Source: Gillisella vitis (GTDB lineage: Bacteria; Pseudomonadota; Alphaproteobacteria; Rhizobiales; Rhizobiaceae). Taken from it: a stretch of 64,000 nt of DNA. The stretch lies in contig NZ_LMVL02000003.1 in NCBI RefSeq assembly GCF_001541345.2, forward strand, positions 186,001 through 250,000. The letters are read 5' to 3'. The notes below the pieces were generated by a model. It saw only the letters and a program-made list of their open reading frames with translations. It ran no database searches and had not been told where the DNA came from. The translations under genes were made by a program, and so were the position numbers. Positions 39,232-47,811 of the stretch are shown here, piece by piece. Each line of letters starts with the position of its first letter. Position 1 is the stretch's first letter.

Positions 39232-41271
39232 CTAGCTGATGAAATGGGTAATCAGCGGCGCGTCTGTGCTTTCGGCCTCAGCTGGGCTAAAATGGTTCAG
39301 GGGTTTGGACTTGAATACGTCCAAGGTGGCGGGGCGGCCGATGTAGAAGCCCTGCACATGATCGATGTCGAATTGCCGCATCAGTTCCAGCTGTTCCTCG
39401 GTCTCGATGCCTTCGACCAGAATGCGGTGGCCGCGATTGCGCACCAGCGCGATAATATCGCGCAGCATGGAGCGTCCCTTCGGCGTATCGCTGTCCTGAA
39501 GGAAGGACCGATCGATCTTCACCGTGTCGAAATTGAAGAGCCGCAGCCAGGACAGACCAGCGAAACCGGTGCCGAAATCATCCAGCCAGATGCGGATGCC
39601 CATATTTTCAAGGTCCTTGATGCAGCGCAGGATGTCTGATTGACGATCCATATTGATGCCTTCGGTAATCTCGAAGGCGACATGCTGCCCATCGACACCG
39701 GTATCGATCAGGATTTCAGCGACGGCGGCGGCAAAGCCGCGGGTTTTCAACTGAATGGGAGAGACATTGATACTGACGACCGGCGCGTGGCCGGGAACGA
39801 GGATTTCGTCGCAAGCCTGCCGCAGCGTCCACAAGCCGAGATCGAGGATTGACCCTGTCCGCTCGGCAATCGGAATGAACACCGAGGGTGGCACAGGCGT
39901 CCCATCCAACAGTTTCAGCCGCATCAGGGCTTCCGCAGCGTCGATCTTGCCGGTCGAGAGGTTAAGAATCGGCTGATAGACAAGGGAAACAAGGTTGTTG
40001 GCCACAGCCACCCGCAACAGGGCGGCAATATGTTCGCTATCGTCGCTGCTTTGCGGGTCGTTGGGGTCGAACAGCCGCACGCAATTACGACCATTGGCCT
40101 TTGCCGAATAAAGCGCCCGGTCCGCCTCGGTAATGATCTTTTCCAGTCGTGGACCGAAATGAGGGCGTGTAAAGGCCGCGCCGACGCTAACCGTGACGAC
40201 GTTGATGCCATCCTTGCGCTGATCATGGACCAGCGACATTTTTTCCACGGTATCGCGAATCATCTCTGCTAGCAGCCCAACATCGTCACGGCTAGCGGCT
40301 GGAGCCAGAACGATAAATTCCTCGCCGCCATAGCGGCCAATAGAGGCATTGAATGGCAGGAGGGCTGTCTTCAGAGCATTGGCGACCAGGACTAGACAGT
40401 GGTCGCCAGCCTGATGGCCGTAATAGTCGTTGTATTTCTTGAAAAAATCGACGTCGACCAGAATTGCGGCAAAGCCGGTTCCTGAACTTTGCCATTCAGC
40501 CCAATTGTCTCGCAATCGCTGATCGATGGCACGCCGGTTTTCAACGCCGGTCAGGTAGTCTGTGTTGGAAAGACGCAGCAGCGCTTTGCCGCGTTCGATC
40601 GCTTCCCGATGCTGCTTGCGTGCCTCCAGCGCATTCAGGAAAACATGGTAGCGTTCCTTGTTCAGTCGCCAGTTGACATAGCTGGTGAAGACGAAGCACA
40701 GGACATAGAACGTAGCGAAAGCAATGATGTAAGACGTTTCTCGACCGAAGACACTCGCAACAACCCAAAGAAACAAGGCAAGTACTGAAGCAGAGGTGAT
40801 GATCGACAACAGAAAATACAGGCCGAAAAACAGGTTGGCACCCATCATAAAAATCGCGCCAAACACCATGTAATAGCGAAAATTCTCAACCGAATCGGTC
40901 ATTGATGCCGGAAAAAGCCAGCCGCCATAGCCGATGATGAGCGCCATAGCGCAGGTCAAGTCTATCATATTGGCTCTCGGGCCAATGAAGATCTGGGCTT
41001 CCAAAATGACGAGAGACAAAGCGCCAACCGCAAAACGGCTGATCAGCAAGGTTGATGCAACGTCAGGAATGAGGATGTAATCCATCCCTGAAAACATCAG
41101 ATAGACGATCACAGCGATCCAAAGGCCATGGCGTGCTGCGGCAATGCGCTCGGATTCGGTCTGGTCTCGATACAGCTTCACGACTTCTGCAGTTCGCTTT
41201 CTGTCAGGGGTGCCACGCCGCCCGGTTTTTATTGGGTCCGACCCGGGGTGCTTCATGCTGGATTGTTCCAC
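39232..41271 (-). CDS. Membrane-bound GGDEF-EAL protein
   Basis: 679 residues. About six membrane segments (50-200), then a short coil, a GGDEF domain with GGEEF at 315-319 and DTYL-like SNTDYLTGVENRRAID, and an EAL domain (EAL at 447-449; SINVSPIQL, EITEG, LDDFGTGFAG, VKIDRSFL, VEGIETEEQ). The product-inhibition site RxxD is replaced by PFNA at 306-309. Both active sites look intact, so it could make and break cyclic di-GMP; the balance cannot be told. MKHPGSD (residue 6) is an alternative start. Confidence 0.92.
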   Translation of the reverse strand: MEQSSMKHPGSDPIKTGRRGTPDRKRTAEVVKLYRDQTESERIAAARHGLWIAVIVYLMFSGMDYILIPDVASTLLISRFAVGALSLVILEAQIFIGPRANMIDLTCAMALIIGYGGWLFPASMTDSVENFRYYMVFGAIFMMGANLFFGLYFLLSIITSASVLALFLWVVASVFGRETSYIIAFATFYVLCFVFTSYVNWRLNKERYHVFLNALEARKQHREAIERGKALLRLSNTDYLTGVENRRAIDQRLRDNWAEWQSSGTGFAAILVDVDFFKKYNDYYGHQAGDHCLVLVANALKTALLPFNASIGRYGGEEFIVLAPAASRDDVGLLAEMIRDTVEKMSLVHDQRKDGINVVTVSVGAAFTRPHFGPRLEKIITEADRALYSAKANGRNCVRLFDPNDPQSSDDSEHIAALLRVAVANNLVSLVYQPILNLSTGKIDAAEALMRLKLLDGTPVPPSVFIPIAERTGSILDLGLWTLRQACDEILVPGHAPVVSINVSPIQLKTRGFAAAVAEILIDTGVDGQHVAFEITEGINMDRQSDILRCIKDLENMGIRIWLDDFGTGFAGLSWLRLFNFDTVKIDRSFLQDSDTPKGRSMLRDIIALVRNRGHRILVEGIETEEQLELMRQFDIDHVQGFYIGRPATLDVFKSKPLNHFSPAEAESTDAPLITHFIS

Positions 41272-41574
41272 TGAGTTTTACCGTCGTGAACAGGAATGCA
41301 AGTTATTCCTTCATACGCGCTATTCACACACTCAGCACGATACGCCTTTTTATTTTAAACCCGAATCCCTAATGTAATACAGCGCACAATTACCCTTAAA
41401 TTTAATTGAAATTTAGACAAGCGTCAAACCTCTGTGTCACGCTGAATATGACGCACTCTCATCTATTAACCTTAATAGAAAATTGCCTAAATCGCCAGTC
41501 GTCATAGTTAGAATCAGACTTTATAGTTATCAAACATTTAATTTTGTCGATAAAACATTAGAGGTAGATCGGAT
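41272..41574. other. AT-rich divergent intergenic region with a palindrome
   Basis: 303 bp, clearly more AT-rich than its neighbours and without a gene. Contains CTATTAA-CC-TTAATAG, a perfect 7-bp dyad at 41463-41478, about 97 bp before the methyltransferase ATG. Promoters for both flanking genes are expected here. Confidence 0.55.
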
Positions 41575-42621
41575 ATGCAGTATATAGAAACTGTCTTGGA
41601 CGGCGAAAGCTTGGTCACTCCAGATGCAATTGCAGCAGAGGTTTTTTCGCCGAAAGGCAAGAAAATCGATGATCGTGAGCGGGTTTTAGCGGAATCCGAA
41701 TTGGCCCTGGCACTCAACATTGCTTATCAGCAATTTGAGCACGGTAGAGATCCCGCTGCTATCATTGCAATGATGGCTGGAGCGCTTCACAATCTCCGCA
41801 ATAAGGTTTCTCCTGTCTTATGGCAGTCATTGATACCGATGGCGCAAAATCATAAAGTATCTAAGTATTTTCTTGAGGATCCTTTCACGCGCTGGTCTTG
41901 CGTCAAGCCGCGCGGCTATTCAGGGGATGCACAACTACTCGATTTTATTTACGGCCATGAAAGCGTTGCGAATGAAATTGCCGCTGCTTCGCCTCTCGGG
42001 CTGGCGCTGTATGATTACACCAAGGATGCGTCGTCATCGGTCGCCGTACGGGAGCGCCGCGATCTCCTGACCCAGCATGTCGATGAAATTGCCACGTCAC
42101 GCGGGCCGGATGCCGAAATCCTCACCATTGCCGCAGGCCATCTGCGCGAGGCCAATCGTTCAGTCGCTCTGAAAGAGGGCAGAATCAAGCGCTGGATCGC
42201 GCTGGATCAGGACCCTTTGAGTGTCGGTTCCATTCGCCGGGATTTCGCAAACACCTGCATAGAGCCTATCGATGGATCAGTCCGTAGCCTCTTGACCAAT
42301 CAGCATGACCTCGGAACTTTCGATTTCGTCTATGCGTCGGGCCTTTATGATTACCTTAACGACAAGGTAGCAGTAAAGCTGACGAAGAAGTGCCTTTCCA
42401 TGCTGAAGCCGAATGGTGTCTTTATGTTCGCCAATTTTGCGGAAGATATTGTCGTCGATGGCTATATGGAAACTTTCATGAACTGGGCGCTGCTGCTGCG
42501 CAGCGAGCAGGATATGTGGCGCGTTATTCATGCAAGCACACCTGAAGGCGATATTGATGCTCAGGTCCGTTTCGGTGCCAATCGCAATATTGTCTACGGC
42601 TTTATCCGCAAGATCGGCTAG
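41575..42621 (+). CDS. Class I SAM-dependent methyltransferase with helical N-terminal domain
   Basis: 348 residues. The first 110 are helical without recognised domain; PRGYSGDAQLLDFIYG (112-127) is a striking motif; the SAM region follows with AEILTIAAGHLRE (motif I, 180-192), WIALDQDP (motif II) and FDFVYASGLYDYL. The PRGYxGD element recalls a family that, as I remember it, includes PhcB-like enzymes that methylate fatty-acid quorum signals; I cannot verify this. The first third is more AT-rich than the window average. It lies between two cyclic-di-GMP genes. Confidence 0.8.
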   Translation: MQYIETVLDGESLVTPDAIAAEVFSPKGKKIDDRERVLAESELALALNIAYQQFEHGRDPAAIIAMMAGALHNLRNKVSPVLWQSLIPMAQNHKVSKYFLEDPFTRWSCVKPRGYSGDAQLLDFIYGHESVANEIAAASPLGLALYDYTKDASSSVAVRERRDLLTQHVDEIATSRGPDAEILTIAAGHLREANRSVALKEGRIKRWIALDQDPLSVGSIRRDFANTCIEPIDGSVRSLLTNQHDLGTFDFVYASGLYDYLNDKVAVKLTKKCLSMLKPNGVFMFANFAEDIVVDGYMETFMNWALLLRSEQDMWRVIHASTPEGDIDAQVRFGANRNIVYGFIRKIG

Positions 42622-42669
42622 GGTTAAATATTGGTTTACTGTATAAGTCCGTAAATATATTATATTTTC

Positions 42670-42836
42670 GGTTTTGTGCAGAATTTACGAGACATTACAC
42701 GATCCTGCTTGGTGCCTTTGGCGTGCGTGATGCGTCAAACAAAATCGATTTCAGTTATTTTGCAGCCAGCATATCTCCCAAATGACTGGCTGCATTATTC
42801 AAACCCAGAATTCTTCGGAATTCTGGGTTTTGTTTT
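42670..42836 (+). ncRNA. Candidate small RNA
   Basis: A promoter-like pair TTTACT (42635-42640) and TATTAT (42658-42663), 17 bp apart, would start a transcript near 42670. It would contain a 9-bp stem TGCAGCCAG/CTGGCTGCA (42761-42794) whose 16-nt loop exposes TCTCCC, an anti-Shine-Dalgarno-like sequence, and end in the strong terminator at 42801. The same elements could instead be the long 3' UTR of the methyltransferase mRNA. Confidence 0.35.
42801..42836 (+). terminator. Rho-independent terminator with TTCG tetraloop
   Basis: Perfect 13-bp stem (AAACCCAGAATTC / GAATTCTGGGTTT) closed by C-TTCG-G, the exceptionally stable tetraloop, followed by TGTTTTG. The stem runs 42801-42830. Confidence 0.85.
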
Positions 42837-43089
42837 GAATGAAAACAATGATTCATGATGCTATAACCATAGATAAATTCAAACTTTTTGCAGTTAATAT
42901 CATCACTTGGTTTTAATCACTTCTGCTCCATATGGAACAAAGGCTGTGCGCGAGCGTTTTGGATTTCAAACCGTGCTCAATACGCAAGCCGGAAGAGTTT
43001 TTTGCCTGGCTGCGCCTTTCGGAACCGCGTTTCTGCGTGGTCGGCTTTCGGCATGATAATCAAATGCTTCGAGCCCTACTAAGAAGGCG

Positions 43090-44874
43090 ATGACCGTGGA
43101 CCAAGAGCGCGAACTTGCAAGGCTGACCAGCCTACGCAACCTGAAAATACTTGATACCCTGCCGACCGAAAGCTTCGACCGAATTACTCGAATTGTGTCG
43201 GAATTTTTTGGATTGCCGGTCGCGGCGGTGTCGCTGACAGATGTCGATCGCCAGTGGTTCAAGTCGAAAGTGGGAATTGATCATAATCAGATTCCACGGT
43301 TCAAGGCGCCTTGCGCTGAAGTCGCGGAAACTTGTCGGCCGCTGATCGTCAACGATTTTCACAATGACGCCTTTTATGTCGATAGTCCCCTCGGTCAGGC
43401 CGGTGTGCGGTTCTATGCCGGTGTGCCGCTGATGACGACCGATGGTTATTCGCTGGGCGCGCTCTGCGTTCTCGACAATCAACCTCACACGGTCGGCGAC
43501 AGGGAAATGGCTGTGTTGTCCGATATGGCGGCCATGGTCATGGCGCAGATAGAAATGCAGCACGCCGTTGGCCGCATCGAAGCCGCCAGCGGCCTGCCCA
43601 ATCGCTTCCAATTGTTGAGCGACCTTGCCGATATTAGCAGGCATGGCGGGGCCAAAGAACGGTTGATCGGCGTTCTCGATCTTGCGCGCACCATGCAGTT
43701 CGATCGGTTGTCGCGCGTCATGGGCCCTTCGCATCTGGATGGTGTTATCCGTTCCGTAGCGCAATTCCTACAGAGGTCGATGGGTGATCATACCGCCGCT
43801 TATCACATTGGCGCGATGCAGTTCGCCTTGATCCCACCGGAGGATGCCACCTCCGAAAGCCTTTTGCCCATGCTGGAACGCTTGCTGTCCGATGTGGGTG
43901 AGGTGGCCAATCTTCGTTTGACGATGACACCCTCGCTTGGGGTGACCTGGTTCAATCCGGGCGCAATGGAGCCGGAAAACGTGCTGCGCTCGCTGCAAAG
44001 TGCGGTTCAAGACGCGCGTGACAGCGAAACAGGCATTGCCTTTTTCTCCGACGATCATGACCTGCTGCATCGCCGTAACTTCCGCCTGTTGCAGGATTTT
44101 CCTGTCGCTCTGGCCTCGCAGGACCAATTGCATCTGGTTTTCCAGCCGAGGCTGTCTTTGAAGACCGGCCAGGCGGAATGCGCCGAAGCGTTGCTGCGCT
44201 GGACCCACCCTGAACTGGGGTCGATTTCACCAGCCGAATTTGTACCGGTTATCGAAGCCTCCGATCTGGTGCGCGCCATGAGCGCCTGGGTGATCGAAAG
44301 GGCGCTGTCCCATCTGGCCGTTCTGCGAGGTCAAGGCATCGATATGCGATTGTCGATCAATATTTCGGCTCTTAATTTGAATGAGCCAGAGTTTCTGGAA
44401 CTCCTGAAGGAGAAACTGGAGAAATACGATGTCCTGCCGGGTCAGATCGAATTTGAACTGACGGAAACAGCGATGATGGGGGAGACCGAAAAGTCACTCG
44501 ACCTTCTTCACGCGCTGAGCGCCCATGGTATCCGGCTAGCGATCGACGACTTCGGCACTGGCTATAGCAGCCTGGCCTATATGCAAAAATTGCCTGCTGA
44601 TGTTGTGAAAATCGACCGTTCTTTCGTCGCGGATATGGCAAAAGGCAATCGCGAGCGCGTGTTGGTGCGATCGATGATCAACCTTTCGCACAGTCTAGGT
44701 TATGAAGTGGTGGCGGAAGGCGTCGAAACGCTTGAGGCCGCTGATCTTTTGCAAGCGATGGGTTGCGATGAGATCCAGGGCTTCTGGCTGTCGCGTCCCA
44801 TGGCGGCGGACGTCCTGCCGGAATGGCTGCGCCATCGGCATGAAGCTGCTGATCAGGCGGCTCAGGTCGCCTGA
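43090..44874 (+). CDS. GAF / degenerate GGDEF / EAL cyclic-di-GMP phosphodiesterase
   Basis: 594 residues, soluble. GAF domain about 20-155 (RITRIVSEFFGLPVAAVSLTD, YAGVPLMTTDGYSLGALCVLD). A GGDEF-like domain about 165-315 has lost its motif: GAMQF (241-245) stands where GGDEF should be, so it cannot make cyclic di-GMP and may bind GTP. The EAL domain is intact: EAL 366-368, NISALNL, ELTETAMMG, IDDFGTGYSSL, VKIDRSFV, AEGVETLE. Expected to hydrolyse cyclic di-GMP under GAF control. GAF residues C75 and C82 flank a possible ligand or redox site. Confidence 0.93.
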   Translation: MTVDQERELARLTSLRNLKILDTLPTESFDRITRIVSEFFGLPVAAVSLTDVDRQWFKSKVGIDHNQIPRFKAPCAEVAETCRPLIVNDFHNDAFYVDSPLGQAGVRFYAGVPLMTTDGYSLGALCVLDNQPHTVGDREMAVLSDMAAMVMAQIEMQHAVGRIEAASGLPNRFQLLSDLADISRHGGAKERLIGVLDLARTMQFDRLSRVMGPSHLDGVIRSVAQFLQRSMGDHTAAYHIGAMQFALIPPEDATSESLLPMLERLLSDVGEVANLRLTMTPSLGVTWFNPGAMEPENVLRSLQSAVQDARDSETGIAFFSDDHDLLHRRNFRLLQDFPVALASQDQLHLVFQPRLSLKTGQAECAEALLRWTHPELGSISPAEFVPVIEASDLVRAMSAWVIERALSHLAVLRGQGIDMRLSINISALNLNEPEFLELLKEKLEKYDVLPGQIEFELTETAMMGETEKSLDLLHALSAHGIRLAIDDFGTGYSSLAYMQKLPADVVKIDRSFVADMAKGNRERVLVRSMINLSHSLGYEVVAEGVETLEAADLLQAMGCDEIQGFWLSRPMAADVLPEWLRHRHEAADQAAQVA

Positions 44875-44887
44875 TCCATACCAAGTC

Positions 44888-44909
44888 TCGAAGATGCTGA
44901 CGCATCCTC
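44888..44909. repeat. 22-nt direct repeat, copy 1 (3' side of bpt)
   Basis: TCGAAGATGCTGACGCATCC and the following TC match the sequence at 45792-45813 at 20 of 22 positions. It runs into a small dyad CTCCTC-TT-GAGGAG (44907-44920). Confidence 0.5.
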
Positions 44910-44950
44910 CTCTTGAGGAGATCGCAAAGGAAGACGAAGAGTGCTTCGGT

Positions 44951-45712
44951 TTACTCTTCGACGCCGCTTTCTGGCTCATAACGGGTCCAGCCCTGGCTGA
45001 GCAGATGTTCCTGCGGCAGGAAGCGAATTTTATATCCCATTTTGCGGGAGCCGTTCACCCAATAACCCAGATAGACATGGGGTAGGCCCATCTCGTTGGC
45101 ACGGCGGATATGGTCGAGAACCATGAATGTGCCGAGAGACCGTTTTTCCATGACGGGATTGAAGAAGGAATAAACCATCGACAGTCCGTCGCTGAGGATA
45201 TCGGATAGCGCCACGGCTACCAGTTCGCCTGGGCGGTCGCTGTCCTCATCTACTTTCGGCAGACGATATTCGATCACCTTGGTTTTCACGTGGCTGTCTT
45301 CCACCATGATTGCAAAATCGAGCGCCGACATGTCCGACATGCCGCCCTGCTGGTGGCGATGATCGAGATAGGTACGAAACAGTGAGAATTGTTCGGTCGA
45401 AGGCTGGGCTGCAAAGACGCTGCTGGTGAGATCGGCATTGACGCCTGCCACACGCCGCATGGTTCGGTTCGGCTGGAATTCCCGGGCGACGATCCGCACG
45501 GAAATGCAGGCGCGGCAGGTTTCGCAGGCTGGACGGTAGGCGATATTCTGCGATCGGCGAAAGCCGCCCTGTGTCAGAAGATCGTTCATTTCCGGCGCGC
45601 GTGGTCCAACAAGGTGCGTGAAGACCTTCCGCTCCATTTCCCCCGCCAGGTAAGGGCAGGGCGCGGGCGCTGTCAGATAAAACTGCGGAGACGTAGCAGC
45701 CTGCGTGTTCAT
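44951..45712 (-). CDS. bpt: Aminoacyl-tRNA-protein transferase (leucyl/arginyl transferase Bpt/Ate)
   Basis: 253 residues from [11 protein letters not shown] (45712). Transfers an amino acid from its tRNA to N-terminal Asp or Glu of proteins, feeding them to ClpAP through the N-degron pathway. The N-domain Cys cluster [13 protein letters not shown], conserved in ATE1/Bpt and linked to heme or Fe-S binding, is present, as are [13 protein letters not shown] and the C-domain SMVYSFFNP...[17 protein letters not shown]. Alphaproteobacterial enzymes usually use leucine (Bpt). Confidence 0.92.
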   Translation of the reverse strand: MNTQAATSPQFYLTAPAPCPYLAGEMERKVFTHLVGPRAPEMNDLLTQGGFRRSQNIAYRPACETCRACISVRIVAREFQPNRTMRRVAGVNADLTSSVFAAQPSTEQFSLFRTYLDHRHQQGGMSDMSALDFAIMVEDSHVKTKVIEYRLPKVDEDSDRPGELVAVALSDILSDGLSMVYSFFNPVMEKRSLGTFMVLDHIRRANEMGLPHVYLGYWVNGSRKMGYKIRFLPQEHLLSQGWTRYEPESGVEE

Positions 45713-45791
45713 GCTTTGTCTATGCGTCCTCTCAGGCACCCGGAAAAGCGCGCTTGCTTCATTGGCCGGGAATGCACATTACACCAAGACA

Positions 45792-45813
45792 TCGAAGGTG
45801 CTAACGCATCCTC
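45792..45813. repeat. 22-nt direct repeat, copy 2 (5' side of bpt)
   Basis: Second copy of the element at 44888, differing at two positions; the core ACGCATCCTC also occurs inverted near 12786. Confidence 0.5.
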
Positions 45814-45864
45814 ACCTTGCAGGAATGCCGAATATCTCAAATGCATCAAGCGCTTGAGATACTC

Positions 45865-45908
45865 GAAAGTGCAATACCAAAAGTCACTTTCAATGATTCC
45901 CGGTATTG
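45865..45908. repeat. Interleaved inverted repeats (possible pseudoknot or alternative hairpins)
   Basis: GAAAGTG (45865-45871) pairs with CACTTTC (45885-45891), and CAATACC (45872-45878), which lies inside that loop, pairs with GGTATTG (45902-45908). Both stems have seven perfect pairs. Confidence 0.5.
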
Positions 45909-46048
45909 CCCATAACCTTCAAGTTCATGTCTAGCATGGCTCAAGATTTCAAAAGGTCAACTCTTTCATTTCACGATTTGGTTGCTCAACGTGAAATTGT
46001 AGTCATTTCTAATGCGACTACTAATTTTTAGCGGGTGCCGGCTTTCAC

Positions 46049-46507
46049 TCAGCCAGCGCGAAGCGCAGCCGTGCCGAGCAGCAAGTCATGGACCAGTCGC
46101 GAGCGATCGGTAAACAGTCCCGCCAGCAGGATCAGTGGCGTCAACACGGAATTGAGGATCCAGAATAGTGCCAGATGAGCAATGGCCGTGACGAAATCAA
46201 TCTTGGTGCCGTCCAGGCGAATCATTGCAATTCCCATGGCCCGCATGCCAGGCGTCGCCTGAGTGCGTCCGGCCAGCGACAGACCGAAATAAAGGCCCGC
46301 GACGATGAAAAACAGAATGGGATAAAGGAGCCAGCCGAGGCCAAGCGTGATGACACCGAGGAAGAACACCACGACGGCGGCGGGAACCCACAGGAGCCCG
46401 ACCAGGACATAGTCGATGATGAAGGCAAAGACCCGGCGCGACAGCACGCCGCTATAGGCGCGCCAGTCGGTTGGAGCCACGGTGGTCATATTCGGATCGA
46501 AGCTCAT
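46049..46507 (-). CDS. RDD family membrane protein
   Basis: 152 residues from MSFDPNMTTVAP (46507). RDD domain: SRRVFAFIIDYVLVGLLW (Arg and Asp of the name), YFGLSLAGRTQATPGMRAMGI and FTDRSRLVHDLLLGTAAL. Three hydrophobic segments. Function unknown; family members are thought to be transport-related. Probably co-transcribed with hemB, 89 bp upstream. Confidence 0.88.
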   Translation of the reverse strand: MSFDPNMTTVAPTDWRAYSGVLSRRVFAFIIDYVLVGLLWVPAAVVVFFLGVITLGLGWLLYPILFFIVAGLYFGLSLAGRTQATPGMRAMGIAMIRLDGTKIDFVTAIAHLALFWILNSVLTPLILLAGLFTDRSRLVHDLLLGTAALRAG

Positions 46508-46596
46508 GATCGTCTCCTTGGTCGATGACGATGATATGGGAAGCCCCGCTCCACAATACAATTGCCTGACACTCTGTTATGTCAGGCCGAAAAAGC

Positions 46597-47610
46597 TCAG
46601 CTTCTGGCCAGCCGCTTTGCCGCTTCCACGGCAAAATAACTCAGAATGCCATCGCATCCGGCCCGTTTGAAGCAGAGCAGCGTTTCCATCATCACCCGCT
46701 CCTCGTCAATCCAGCCATTCAGACCCGCCGCTTTGATCTGCGCATATTCACCTGACACCTGATAGGCGAAGACCGGCAGGCTGAACGCTTCCTTGAGACG
46801 CCAGCAGATATCCAGATAGGGCAGGCCGGGCTTGACCATCAGCATATCCGCTCCTTCCTCAACATCCATGGCAGCATCGCGCACTGCTTCGGTGCCGTTG
46901 GCCGGGCTGATGTAATAGCTGTTCTTGTCGCCCTTCAGCAGACCGGCGGTGGAAATCGCCTCACGATAGGGGCCGTAATAGCCGGAGGAGAATTTCGTCG
47001 CATAGGACATGATGCCGACCGACTGGTGACCGGCGGCGTCGAGCCCGCGGCGGATGGCGCCGATTCGCCCGTCCATCATTTCGGACGGCGCAATAATGTC
47101 GGAGCCGGCATCGGCCTGCAGGATGGCGGCCTTAACCACCTGATCGACCGTTTCGTCATTGACGATATCATCGCCGCGCAAAATGCCGTCATGCCCATGG
47201 CTGGTAAACGGGTCCAGCGCCACATCGGTAATCACGCCGATGTTGGCGACGGCCTTCTTGATGGCCGCCGTCGCCTGGTTGAGCAGGTTATTGGCTTCCA
47301 GGATATGGGAACCCGTCTGGTCCCGCAGGTTCATCTCGATATTCGGAAAGGTGGCAATGGCCGGAATGCCGAGATCGGCGGCTTCCTTCACCGCCTCGAC
47401 GGCCTTGTCGACACTCATCCTGTTGACCCCTGGCATAGCGGCGATCGGCTCGACGATGCCGCTGCCGGGCACGAGGAAGATCGGCCAGATCAGGTCGTCT
47501 ACCGTCAACCGGCTTTCCTGTACCAGCCGGCGCGTCCAATCCGCCTTGCGGTTGCGGCGCATGCGTCGGTGGCCGGTAATATCGTCGACGAGGTGGGTCT
47601 TGTTGGTCAT
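46597..47610 (-). CDS. hemB: Delta-aminolevulinic acid dehydratase (porphobilinogen synthase)
   Basis: 337 residues. Condenses two ALA into porphobilinogen for heme and corrin synthesis. Schiff-base lysines K206 (MSYATKFSSGYYGP) and K260 (LMVKPGLPYLD) are present. The metal-site segment reads ALDPFTSHGHDG, without the three zinc-binding cysteines, so this is a magnesium-type enzyme as in Bradyrhizobium and Pseudomonas. Confidence 0.97.
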   Translation of the reverse strand: MTNKTHLVDDITGHRRMRRNRKADWTRRLVQESRLTVDDLIWPIFLVPGSGIVEPIAAMPGVNRMSVDKAVEAVKEAADLGIPAIATFPNIEMNLRDQTGSHILEANNLLNQATAAIKKAVANIGVITDVALDPFTSHGHDGILRGDDIVNDETVDQVVKAAILQADAGSDIIAPSEMMDGRIGAIRRGLDAAGHQSVGIMSYATKFSSGYYGPYREAISTAGLLKGDKNSYYISPANGTEAVRDAAMDVEEGADMLMVKPGLPYLDICWRLKEAFSLPVFAYQVSGEYAQIKAAGLNGWIDEERVMMETLLCFKRAGCDGILSYFAVEAAKRLARS

Positions 47611-47811
47611 CGCGGTCTCCAGTCTTCAGGCCTGCTCTCTTGTGATGCCGTTTATCATGCGCTGGGATGTTTGCCCACTGCGGCAACCTGACCGCACCCA
47701 TCCCCCCGGCATAGCGATGCTCGAATAAAACCGTCTGCGGATCGTGTGTCTCCCCATAAATTTCACCGGTCGCCGATACCGGTCGGGTCAATTATGCGAT
47801 ATCGTTGCGCC

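Larger units (their letters stand above)
42622..43089. other. Intergenic region with hairpins, AT-rich
   Basis: 468 bp between the methyltransferase and the GAF-EAL gene. Holds the candidate sRNA and terminator annotated separately; the part from about 42840 to 43075 shows no structure I can name and should contain the GAF-EAL promoter. Confidence 0.6.
45713..46048. other. Structured intergenic region upstream of bpt
   Basis: 336 bp with no gene but several inverted repeats: palindrome TCAAGCGCTTGA (45846-45857), the interleaved pairs at 45865-45908, and a hairpin ATTTCACG/CGTGAAAT (45968-45997). Lower GC than the flanks. Confidence 0.55.

Noticed and set aside
42676..42858. 60-codon open frame across the two hairpins after the methyltransferase gene
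   Set aside because: No RBS, runs through a perfect terminator stem, unusual composition; the stems explain the region better.
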